Assembly (NCBI GenBank): GCA_023823795.1
Contig: CP085710.1
Span: 3,126,001 to 3,190,000, forward strand
DNA from: Bacillus sp. F19
Lineage (GTDB): Bacteria > Bacillota > Bacilli > Bacillales > Bacillaceae
Direction of reading: 5' to 3'
DNA: 64,000 nt
Part shown: one piece after another, positions 51,690-59,411 of the stretch
How positions within the stretch are numbered: the stretch's first letter is position 1
Layout of the letters: the number at the start of each line of letters is the position of its first letter
Made by a program: the position numbers and the translations under genes
Notes under the pieces: generated by a model
Database searches by the model: none
The model's input: the letters and a program-made list of their open reading frames with translations, nothing else
What the model was told of the DNA's origin: nothing

Positions 51690-51845
51690 CTGGTGGATGT
51701 CCACATGTCTCATGGAGGTCAACCCTCCCATGTCTCACAGAGTCTATGCTCCAAAATTCCTTCGTCCAACCTTTCCATGAGGTGGATGTCAGTGATGCTG
51801 CCCGACAGGATCAAAGTCCGTAGTATTGTTGTTTTACTGACTAAT
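51690..51845 (-). ncRNA. Candidate guide RNA of IS110 copy 3
   Basis: Same layout as copies 1 and 2 (CATGGAGGTCAACCCTCCCA, ATTCCTTCGTCCAACC, ATGAGGTGGATG) with different spacing. ATGCTGCCC at 51795-51803 equals the right junction 53312-53320 (9 bp). ATTGTTG at 51825-51831 is the complement of CAACAAT in the left flank (51484-51490). GGATC and TCC pair between them. Confidence 0.66.
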
Positions 51846-51910
51846 CCGTGCTTCAAATGTCTAAAATAATAAACCTAATAAAACTAAATAAATAACCAAC
51901 TAAATGAATT

Positions 51911-53197
51911 CTAAGCTGCTTTCTGTAATGGTGCCATATGGGGAATATCCTTCAACATTCTATCTTCACTAAATTCACATTGTTTTGTACCAATCGTAAA
52001 AAGAATTCGTATCAGCTTATTACATATCGCTATAAGAGACTGCATTTTCTTTAGAGGATTTGTTTTACGTGTTGTAAAATACTCATGTAAAGCTTTAAAA
52101 GCAGTGTTCTTAGCTACCAAAGGCATCGCTACTCGGAAGAGGAGAGCCCTCAGTGTCTTCCTTCCTCTCTTTGTAATCTTCGTTTGCCCTTTGTGCTTTC
52201 CAGAGGTATTCTCCTTTAAGCTTAATCCAGCTAACTTGATGATTTGTCGAGGGTGAGAATAGTAACTTAAATTCCCTACTTCTGAAAAGAAGCCAGCTAC
52301 AGTGTCCTTGCCGATTCCTGTGATGGCCAACATTTGTTGAACACCTGGTATCCGTTCAAGGAGTCCATCAATATCAGATTCTAGTTCTTCGAACTTTTCA
52401 TTTATTAATTCATACTTGTCTAGTAAAGTGCGAAGCTCTAATTTAGCCATCCTTGAACCTTCACGAATACCAATAGAGTCTTTGGCTACTCGTTTAAGTT
52501 CTTGAATTTTACTGAGTCCAACCGCACGTTTTACAGCTTTTCTGAGATGAATGAGGATCTCTTGTTCCGAGACTATCTCTAACTCATGTGGTAATACATT
52601 TAACTTTAATAATTGTAGTGCTGATTTTCCTTCCCAATCTTTAAACACTGTTAAGAATTCAGGGAAATATCGATCTAACCAGTTATGAATTTGCCCCTGC
52701 ACAGCTTGTAAGTCAACAAATAAGAGATCGCGTATTTTCCTTGCCACACGAAGTTCTGCATAAACTCCTTGTGGAATATTAGGTTCGGCATATCTTCCAT
52801 CTTTGACTAGCTGTGCAATGACTTTTGCGTCCTTCACATCATTTTTGGTTGGAGAATTATCATCTAATTCTTTAGACTTCTTCACATGCATAGGATTTAC
52901 CACGACAAACTTAATCTCCTCTTCTTTCAGAAAATGAGCGAGGTTGAGCCAATAATGACCTGTCGGCTCCATTCCAATAATCACCTTATCCATGCCTTGT
53001 TGTTCCATCAAATGTTTTATCCAGCCTAAAAAAAGATCAAAATGTGATTTGGTATTTTCAAAGTGACATGGTGCACCAAACTCTAGGCCTCTAAAGTCTT
53101 GAGCACGAGCTACATGCTTGTACTTCGCAATATCTACACCTATAATCAGTGTTTCAGAAGTAATTTGAGCAATCTTTTCATTTTGGTTATAATTCAT
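51911..53197 (-). CDS. IS110-family transposase, intact
   Basis: DEDD transposase of about 428 aa. N-terminal RuvC-like half: LIIGVDIAKYKHVARAQDFRG and IIGMEPTGHYWLNLAHFLK, KNDVKDAKVIAQLVKDGRY. C-terminal Tnp20 half: LLERIPGVQQMLAITGIGKDTVAGFFSEVGNLSYYSHPRQIIKLAGLSLKENTSGKHKGQTKITKRGRKTLR. The ATG at 53197 follows GGAGG. No frameshift, unlike copies 1 and 2; a separate subfamily from them. Confidence 0.9.
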   Translation of the reverse strand: MNYNQNEKIAQITSETLIIGVDIAKYKHVARAQDFRGLEFGAPCHFENTKSHFDLFLGWIKHLMEQQGMDKVIIGMEPTGHYWLNLAHFLKEEEIKFVVVNPMHVKKSKELDDNSPTKNDVKDAKVIAQLVKDGRYAEPNIPQGVYAELRVARKIRDLLFVDLQAVQGQIHNWLDRYFPEFLTVFKDWEGKSALQLLKLNVLPHELEIVSEQEILIHLRKAVKRAVGLSKIQELKRVAKDSIGIREGSRMAKLELRTLLDKYELINEKFEELESDIDGLLERIPGVQQMLAITGIGKDTVAGFFSEVGNLSYYSHPRQIIKLAGLSLKENTSGKHKGQTKITKRGRKTLRALLFRVAMPLVAKNTAFKALHEYFTTRKTNPLKKMQSLIAICNKLIRILFTIGTKQCEFSEDRMLKDIPHMAPLQKAA

Positions 53198-53386
53198 ATT
53201 GATGGCCTCCTGGTATATATGTTTTGTCCTTTTCGCAGCCCGCTTCAGGACACTCATATCATACCAAGAGGTTATTTTTTTGTTCAAACCTCATTTTTCT
53301 TCATTACAGGAATGCTGCCCAATTGCTTAGTAACAATTATTTCAAAATTTGTAAATGTTAACAATTGTTTTATCGAGAATAAATAG

Positions 53387-53420
53387 AAAAAACACACTCT
53401 CTAAGAATGTGTTTTTTGAT
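53387..53420. terminator. Terminator between recombinase and IS110 copy 3
   Basis: AAAAAACACA and TGTGTTTTTT arms around CTCTCTAAGAA. Confidence 0.75.
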
Positions 53421-53431
53421 GCCTTTAAAAT

Positions 53432-54274
53432 CTAAAAGTATTTACTATATAAATCCTGTCTTAGCTTTCCACTTAGCTGAGCATAAATTTTAGTTGTTTC
53501 ACTCTTTTCGTGTCCAAGTAAACTTTGTATGACTTCAATAGGGGCTCCATTATTGATCATATGTGTTGCATAACTATGTCTTAATTGGTGGGGATGGATA
53601 TTCTTCTTTATCGCAGCTCGACTAGAAATCCGTTTAATTATATATCTTATTTGATCTATGCTCATTCTTCTGTGAGGACGCCTTTCAGTAACAAACAAGC
53701 ATTCATCTTGATCGTCTCTATCATCAAGGTATCTCTTTAACCATAGAGAGCATCTTGTATTAAAGTATACTTCTCTTTCTTTATCTCCTTTTCCGTGTAC
53801 AATAACTGAGTTTGTAGAAAAATTGATGTCTTCTCGATTTAATTTTACTACTTCTCCAATCCTGCAGCCGGTAGAATAAATAAATTCAAATAAGGCATTT
53901 TCCATAGAATTGTGGCAAGCTTCACGGAGATATTCTATTTCGAGTTCTGATAGAAACTTTGGTATTCTCTTGCCCAATTTTGGTTCTTTTAACTTGGCAG
54001 CAGGATTCTTTTTAATATACCCTTCCTCATATGTCCACTTAAACAGAGAGCGTATACATCGAACTCTATGTCCTAAACTAGAAGGTTTTAAATGTTCTCC
54101 TGCATTAATTAGGTAACTTTTAAGCTTATTAGTTGTTATTTGATTCACATCAATGTTTCCAAAGTATCGCAATAAAAGTTTAAATTGAAAACAATACGTT
54201 TTTATTGTCTGTATTGAGTAACCTTCAATCTTTTTATCGAGATGATATTTCTCCCAAACATCAGATAATAGCAT
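53432..54274 (-). CDS. Tyrosine recombinase (XerC/D-like integrase)
   Basis: A 280-aa full-length tyrosine recombinase: N-terminal SAM-like domain (SIQTIKTYCFQFKLLLRYF; LKPSSLGHRVRCIRSLFKWTYEEGYIKKNPA), then catalytic Arg in YSTGCRIGEVVKLNREDI, HxxR in HPHQLRHSYATHMINNG, His in LLGHEKSETTKIY and Tyr at its end. AGGAGTG precedes the ATG. It may mobilise or resolve local DNA; no att site is recognised, and the chromosomal XerC/XerD are usually elsewhere. Confidence 0.88.
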   Translation of the reverse strand: MLLSDVWEKYHLDKKIEGYSIQTIKTYCFQFKLLLRYFGNIDVNQITTNKLKSYLINAGEHLKPSSLGHRVRCIRSLFKWTYEEGYIKKNPAAKLKEPKLGKRIPKFLSELEIEYLREACHNSMENALFEFIYSTGCRIGEVVKLNREDINFSTNSVIVHGKGDKEREVYFNTRCSLWLKRYLDDRDDQDECLFVTERRPHRRMSIDQIRYIIKRISSRAAIKKNIHPHQLRHSYATHMINNGAPIEVIQSLLGHEKSETTKIYAQLSGKLRQDLYSKYF

Positions 54275-54469
54275 AAAATCACACTCCTACACTATAAACC
54301 AATTAATCTTATTTATATTTTGAACAAAAATAACAAGCTTCATACTTTTCTTATTCAACAATCTAAAAATATAAATCTAATTGCCATTACTGAATCTCCT
54401 GTGGGAATGAAAAAGGAGCGTATACCTTGTCCAAGTAATCATTTACAGAATATAACTTACCTCTTCAGA

Positions 54470-55017
54470 TTTTGCTAGTTCTGCTATCCTTAGTAGTTTT
54501 GTTTCCATTCATTATTCCTACCTCTATGTGTAGTAAATGTGTCCCTAGTAAGGGTGATTACTGGTAGCAGCCTTTCCTCCATCGGCATTACCCAACTTCA
54601 TTGGTACTACGCTGCTATCCGACTCCCTACATCGGCATTTGGTTTCCTTGCTTTTTATCGCTTGTGCACCATACTCTTCTAAAAAAAAGAAAAGACCGGT
54701 AGGGTCTCCCGAGTTGCCGTATCATATCAATGTATAACGTGCCAAGGTCTATGACTCCAGAGAGGTTTTACCCTTCTTGCCTTTAACGAAAGATAAAATG
54801 TAGCTTTCTGCAGCGCGTAAAGCATCAGCCCTCTCGATTTACAATCATTATGGAGCTCAATCCCTTCAACCAGTTGGCTTTCGGCCCGCCACCTCACTGT
54901 CTACGCTTAAAGACTAAAGTTACCTTTAGTCCTCCAAGACTCGCTACGAGCGAATGGCTAGTTCTTACTCGACGGGAATCCCACCCGTTATATGATACGA
55001 CCTAGGCTCAGCCGCAC
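54470..55017 (-). mobile_element. Group II intron, 5' part, truncated
   Basis: On the minus strand it begins GTGCGGCTGAGCCTAGGTCG at 55017, a GUGYG-type intron start, and continues with AACGGGTGGGATTCCCGTCG, GCTTTACGCGCTGCAG, CTCGGGAGACCCTACC and GGAGTCGGATAGCAGCGTAG, all group II intron domain I-III features. It then reaches METKLLRIAELAKSEE (ATG at 54508), the first 16 residues of an intron reverse transcriptase, and breaks off. Upstream exon is the repeat AACAATAGGGCGCTT. Region 54275-54469 has no gene. Confidence 0.78.
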
Positions 55018-55019
55018 AA

Positions 55020-55080
55020 GCGCCCTATTGTTGAAGATCATTGCTTAAACCTTATTCAAGATAAGCACCCGTTACTTTAA
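55020..55080. repeat. Dispersed repeats at the intron junction
   Basis: GCGCCCTATTGTTGAAGATC, then TTATTCAAGATAAGCACCCG. It follows the 82-aa gene's stop and forms the intron's 5' exon. Confidence 0.8.
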
Positions 55081-55087
55081 GTACATA

Positions 55088-55336
55088 TCATTTTTCGTTG
55101 CTCTGAGTATCACTCGTTTTTCCGCTGGGTCCAGTGCTCTTCTCTCCGTTCTGAGTATCAGTCGTTTTCTCGCTGGGTCCAGTGCTCTTCTCTCCGTAAA
55201 GTGAGGAAAAGTTCTCGCGGTCCTTAGTGCCAGCCTCGTTTTTTGCTTCGTTTCCGCTTCCACCCTGCTCGGCTGGCCGTGTATCTCTGTCTCTCTCGCT
55301 GAGCTCTTTGTTGATTTCTTCCTTTTTCTCTGTCAT
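55088..55336 (-). CDS. Hydrophilic repeat protein, 82 aa
   Basis: A charged, disordered protein: MTEKKEEINKELSERDRDTR, GGSGNEAKNEAGTKDREN, then two tandem 16-residue repeats (GEKSTGPSEKTTDTQN and GEKSTGPSGKTSDTQS). No family. AAGGAGATGGG is the ribosome site. The 48-bp DNA repeat suggests slippage expansion. Its neighbour upstream is the transpeptidase-like gene; 54 bp apart on the same strand, so possibly one operon. Confidence 0.6.
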   Translation of the reverse strand: MTEKKEEINKELSERDRDTRPAEQGGSGNEAKNEAGTKDRENFSSLYGEKSTGPSEKTTDTQNGEKSTGPSGKTSDTQSNEK

Positions 55337-55390
55337 TTTCCCATCTCCTTGTGCAAGGGTATTGTCCTTGTCATTTATTGGAACGTGAAT

Positions 55391-56446
55391 CTAAACTGGC
55401 AGTGGTGGCGGATATGGGCTCCAGACCGGATAGTTCCATGGATAGTTGTACCAGGGGCGCTTTCTCAGTTCTAGCGCCTTCAATTCAAGTCTGTGAGGAG
55501 CGCCGTGATTCCAGTATCCTTGTGCGATAGTTCCTTTCCATTGAATTTGCACCGGAATCATGAGACCCGGTTGGAAATTGAGTTCCCAGCATCCCACGCG
55601 CAGATCACATTCACGCGGCCAGTGCGAGCTTGGCTGGTTATCTGTCAGCCTGCCTTCCATGATGCCTCCATCTTGAGGGCCGAAGGAATGGGCTACCGGT
55701 GCATCTTTGGTGAGTGCAAAAGCACCACGGAAGGTGTAGCGATGATTGTCTGTTGTGCCCACAACATTGAGCCAGTTGTCTGCGCCTTTCGAAAAGTTTA
55801 AGTTCAGTATGCCCCAAGCATACGCTACACCATCAACAGTAATTTGGTATTTGCCGTTAAATAACCTGCACCAATCCTCTGCGTCGGGAGGACAAACCTG
55901 CAGCATACTCACGCAATCATTGTTCTTGCGTCGGTTGATCAAAAAATCGTAGATGTCATTCCATTTTGTGAGGTCAGTTACGGTAAGGCAACCCGCAGAA
56001 ACTGTTCCAGGATGAAGATAGCGTGCTCCTTCCAAACCGATTGGAAACCAGGAAAATTGATACGGACCGGCTTCAGGATAATTGTTTTTATGATCAGTAT
56101 CCACGACCTGTATACAATGATTCCCTTCAGGAATAGGATTATATGGATCGGTTTCCGCTTCATACTCGACCTGGTGCGGGATGCGGAGCAAATTTTTCGC
56201 TGGGTGGAATTTCAAAACTTCTGAGGGTTTATAGCTAGTCACAGGGCCGAGCGCTTTAGCCTGAGAATCGACGCTGTATTTTTGATCCTTTGCCCGTCCT
56301 TCAAGCACAGTGAAATAATCTCTTCCGTTAGTTGTACCTGTGTGATCGACTTTCAGATATTGTGGCAGCTTTGTCTCTTTTCCGGCTGCATCGAGGACCT
56401 TTAGAAAGCCGTTCCCATCCCACTTTACGATCATCTTAACCGTCAT
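55391..56446 (-). CDS. L,D-transpeptidase-like (YkuD-fold) protein
   Basis: A 351-aa protein without signal peptide. Residues 118-170 (YQFSWFPIGLEGARYLHPGTVSAGCLTVTDLTKWNDIYDFLI) have the YkuD pattern, a histidine about 17 residues before a Ser-x-Gly-Cys; the usual SHGC reads SAGC, so the catalytic His-Gly is altered. The second half is a separate beta-rich domain. C-terminus is aromatic/Pro-rich (RPWYNYPWNYPVWSPYPP), like spore-surface proteins. Composition is more GC-rich than its neighbours. Activity as a transpeptidase is uncertain. Confidence 0.6.
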   Translation of the reverse strand: MTVKMIVKWDGNGFLKVLDAAGKETKLPQYLKVDHTGTTNGRDYFTVLEGRAKDQKYSVDSQAKALGPVTSYKPSEVLKFHPAKNLLRIPHQVEYEAETDPYNPIPEGNHCIQVVDTDHKNNYPEAGPYQFSWFPIGLEGARYLHPGTVSAGCLTVTDLTKWNDIYDFLINRRKNNDCVSMLQVCPPDAEDWCRLFNGKYQITVDGVAYAWGILNLNFSKGADNWLNVVGTTDNHRYTFRGAFALTKDAPVAHSFGPQDGGIMEGRLTDNQPSSHWPRECDLRVGCWELNFQPGLMIPVQIQWKGTIAQGYWNHGAPHRLELKALELRKRPWYNYPWNYPVWSPYPPPLPV

Positions 56447-56470
56447 AACTATTGCCCCCTTGCACGATAA

Positions 56471-56665
56471 TTGGCGCTGGTTGGGGATAGTTTGCCTTAT
56501 TCTAACGGCGCTTATGCATGCGCGGCAGAGGAGCCTAAAGCCGATCTCTCCAAGAAGCAGATCCTGGCCAACATATTAGAACTTCTTGATATGTATTTCC
56601 AATTTATTACAGACGTTTACCATGGTGTCACGGACGCTGGTATTACCCCATTGCCATCAAGTTAA
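56471..56665 (+). pseudogene. C-terminal fragment of an unknown protein
   Basis: The frame EEPKADLSKKQILANILELLD, MYFQFITDVYHGVTDAGITP ends at TAA 56663. Only a TTG without ribosome site could start it, so it is probably the 3' end of a lost gene. Divergent from the transpeptidase-like gene. Not recognised. Confidence 0.4.
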
Positions 56666-56689
56666 AGTTTTGTAGTACCCCCAGAACGA

Positions 56690-56775
56690 AATTTTGGACT
56701 TTCTTTTAACTTATAAGCTCAATTTATCGTTTTGGGGGTGACCTATTTTCTTGGCTTGATGGGCATGTGGCGAGT
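56690..56775. mobile_element. IS231-like end, remnant
   Basis: A hairpin with CCCCCAGAACGA and ATCGTTTTGGGGG arms, then TTCTTGGCTTGATGGGCATG, the inverse of the CATGCCCATCAAGC-type IS231 end. No transposase follows. The hairpin may be the element's terminator or end structure. Confidence 0.6.
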
Positions 56776-56882
56776 TCAATAAAATTATCCTCGACGCAGA
56801 AAAATAGGTCTATAGAACAGGGATTTCAATTATGAATCTTTGTAAATGGTGACACACATAAGGAGTTTTTTTATAAAAAGTA

Positions 56883-57137
56883 TTATCTTTCGTGCATATG
56901 CGAAATATATATAATCGCAATTGTAACAGTAACAGCAACAGCTACGACAATAACGGCAGCAGGACTCCTAAAATAAAGATTTGCTCCAAGTAGTGCGATA
57001 AGCTCTTCTATAATATTTTTACCTTCTTTTGAGTTGTATAGTTTTTGATTCATTTCACTAATTGTAGAACCAATATATGATAAATATTCAATATCACTTT
57101 CTAAAACAGGTAAGGTCCGACCTTCTAATTCCTCCAT
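56883..57137 (-). CDS. Small membrane protein, 84 aa
   Basis: A soluble head (MEELEGRTLPVLESDIEYLS; SEMNQKLYNSKEGKNIIEEL) and a C-terminal membrane helix (AAVIVVAVAVTVTIAIIYIS). The family is not recognised. It lies 57 bp after the Trp/Pro-rich gene on the same strand. The ribosome site is distant (AAAGGTAAA), so the start is uncertain. Two-gene unit with a possible spore-envelope link. Confidence 0.55.
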   Translation of the reverse strand: MEELEGRTLPVLESDIEYLSYIGSTISEMNQKLYNSKEGKNIIEELIALLGANLYFRSPAAVIVVAVAVTVTIAIIYISHMHER

Positions 57138-57194
57138 AACAAAAGTGGAAATTTTTACCTTTATTTGATCGGGAATTAGAGATAAGTACCAGTT

Positions 57195-57425
57195 TTATTC
57201 ATCACTGTTTCTAGATATCCAAGGTCCCTTCGGAGGCCAAGGAAACCAAGGTTCAGGTTTACACCATGGTGGAATCCAAGGAACCATAGTCGAAGGACCT
57301 CCTAATTCCCTGATACTATCATACCGAGCTGGTGGTCTACACCATGGGGGATCCCCCCACGGAAAAGTGGCAAAAGTAGGCGGACATGACAAACGCATGC
57401 CTTCAGTGTTGTACGTATTGTACAT
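57195..57425 (-). CDS. Trp/Pro-rich protein, 76 aa
   Basis: Extreme composition: CPPTFATFPWGDPPWCRPPA, then WIPPWCKPEPWFPWPPKGPW, with four Cys and about nine Trp. Such tiny Pro/Trp/Cys-rich proteins are often spore-coat or exosporium components; that is inference. GGAGGAGAAA precedes the ATG. First gene of a two-gene unit with 56883. Confidence 0.6.
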   Translation of the reverse strand: MYNTYNTEGMRLSCPPTFATFPWGDPPWCRPPARYDSIRELGGPSTMVPWIPPWCKPEPWFPWPPKGPWISRNSDE

Positions 57426-57529
57426 TTTTCTCCTCCTTTTGTTACATATTATGGGTTATCGCGGACTGTCACTTTTGAGGAGAAGGGCACATGCTACTGC
57501 GATGACAGGGGTAGCGTTAGGAAAACAGC

Positions 57530-57567
57530 CTTAGCGTTGTAAATCCGCATTTTCCTGACGGTACCCC
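57530..57567. repeat. Solo Tn3-family inverted repeat
   Basis: On the minus strand GGGGTACCGTCAGGAAAATG then CGGATTTACAACGCTAAG, 38 bp. It abuts and truncates the germination-permease fragment. Confidence 0.8.
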
Positions 57568-57715
57568 TAGCTGTACCGAATACAGCTGCCAGCCATGCAT
57601 CTTGTTCAACCACTTGAGCAAGGCTTCCAGGAATCACCAAGATGGTAGTGCCAATAGTAAATAAAATAACTAGTATTGCAAATTGCCGCGCACTAATTTT
57701 ATGATTTTTCTCCAT
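57568..57715 (-). pseudogene. Spore germination permease GerKB-like, N-terminal fragment
   Basis: MEKNHKISARQFAILVILFT, IGTTILVIPGSLAQVVEQDAWLAAVFG is the first ~49 residues of a GerB-type (spore permease) protein. The frame is cut at 57567 by a solo Tn3 end. GGAAG precedes the ATG at 57715. It points away from the gerKA-like gene, so it derives from a different or inverted ger cluster. Confidence 0.78.
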
Positions 57716-58022
57716 AGTCCAACTTCCTATCAATGGTTATAATCTCTATTCTTGACCTTGTTTTGTTAGAATAAACTCCGGACAATATTAAAAGCGTTGA
57801 GTAAATCAGATGTTTATTATCCAATCATTCTATGTTATTTACATAAAATTCCCATTTCGCCAGAACCTATTTATGTTTAAATCATGGTAAATTGGTAAAA
57901 AATGATTATTAAATGGAGCGATAAAGAAGAGTCAGATACGTTTATTATTTGCTCAAATGAATGATGTTAAGGACCGATTCCCCAAAAATCAAGCAAACCA
58001 TAAATGAGAGGGGATTATATGT

Positions 58023-59229
58023 GTGAGTTTTTTTAAGAAAAAAACAAAAAAAGTATAAACCAATCTTCATTAGATCATAAAGACGAACGTAATGTGATAA
58101 ACGAAGACCTGTTAAGAACAGACCTGAATGTAAACATTCAACATGTCAAGCAACTGCTTGGGAACAGCATCGACCTCGTGATTCGTGAAATACAAATTGG
58201 CAAAGGGAGACTTATTAAAGCTTGTATTTTCTATACAGATGGATTGGTGGATACCAATTCCATTCAGAACTATATCATGAAATCGCTCATGTTAGACGAT
58301 CAGGATCTATTGCTATCATCACAACAGAATATTGTACAAGTTTTGAAAGATAGAATTCTGGCAGTTGGAGATATACAAGATGTAACTGAATTCAGCTCTT
58401 TAATGACTTCCCTGTTATCAGGGGATGTTATCCTTTTATTGGATGGGTATTCACAAGGTTTCAAAATCTCTATGCGGGGCGGGAAGGACCGCGGTGTAAT
58501 GGAATCCACTACGGAAACCGTAGTTCGGGGACCGAAGGAGGGTTTTACGGAGAATTTGCGTACTAATTCGGCTTTAATACGCCGGAAAATAAAAACTCCT
58601 CACCTTTGGCTGGAAACAAAAAAAATCGGGAGAGAGACAGTCACAGATGTAGGGATCATGTATATCGATGGAATTGCGAATGATAAGGTCATTAAAGAAG
58701 TTCATAGGCGTCTGGATCGGATCGAAATCGATGGAATCCTGGAAAGCGGCTATATTGAGGAATTGATTCAGGATGAAGCTTTGAGTCCTTTTCCGACTGT
58801 CTATTATTCGGAACGGCCTGATAAGATTGCTGCCGAGCTTTTGGAAGGAAAAGTTGCCATTTTAGTGGATGGAACACCAATTGTTCTGGTTGTTCCTGCT
58901 CTTTTCGTATCCTTTATACAGGCTGCCGAAGATTATTATCAGGGTGCTGATATCAGCACCCTGATTCGTTTGCTTCGTTTTTTTAGTCTTTTTATAGCTT
59001 TACTGGGGCCATCTCTATATATCGCCATCACCACCTTTCATCAGGAAATGCTGCCAACAGGTCATTCCTTATATGAGTCCATTTGGTCCATTTATTAAGG
59101 AAGACATTAACGATACAATTGTTCGCGTTCCAAGAGGACGAATGTTTTTTCGTCCCCGTTTAATCAGTCAGAAAAACATTAGACGTGAACAAACTTTGAA
59201 ACGAAATCGGCAGGGGAACGATGATTAAT
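58023..59229 (+). pseudogene. Spore germination receptor subunit GerKA-like, broken
   Basis: GerA-family receptor A subunit. GTG at 58023 (GAGGGG upstream) opens MSFFKKKTKK, then a missing A in the A-run at 58046-58052 shifts the frame; the main frame from about 58060 is intact to FHQEMLPTG near 59070 (residues KQLLGNSIDLVIREI, YIDGLANDKVI-like, LLLDGYSQGFKISMRGG). An internal deletion then joins a third frame: DTIVRVPRGRMFFRPRLISQ to TAA 59227, the GerA C-terminus. About 150 residues are lost. Confidence 0.8.
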
Positions 59230-59399
59230 TGTTAAGTTTTTAAAGCGGCATATTAAAAAACACTATGGGTATTTTTCATCCTTCTGCTAATCGGAACATC
59301 ATTAAGCATAGCTCAGGCTTTACAAATCAAGATTCCCAATCCGGTAGATGGGATTACGCGGTTGCCTTTTAGGCACACTTATGATGAAAAAGTTCGATA
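59230..59399 (+). pseudogene. Small membrane ORF between gerKA and gerKC, frameshifted
   Basis: Reads VKFLKRHIKKHYGY, then after a one-base shift FFILLLIGTSLSIAQALQIK, IPNPVDGITRLPFRHTYDEK to TAG near 59399. One membrane helix with a basic head. Not recognised; sits where small extra genes occur in some ger operons. Decayed like its neighbour. Confidence 0.5.
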
Positions 59400-59411
59400 G
59401 GAGATTAATCT

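Larger units (their letters stand above)
51494..53316 (-). mobile_element. IS110-family element, copy 3 (intact transposase)
   Basis: About 1.82 kb. Low-end flank TTATTCAACAATCCT (a repeat arm), element start CCCTCTA, high end GGAATGCT, then GCCCAATTGCTTAG (repeat). The low boundary is set by the CCCTC start shared with copies 1 and 2 and by the guide match below; an alternative at 51638 was considered and rejected. Likely still active. Confidence 0.7.
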
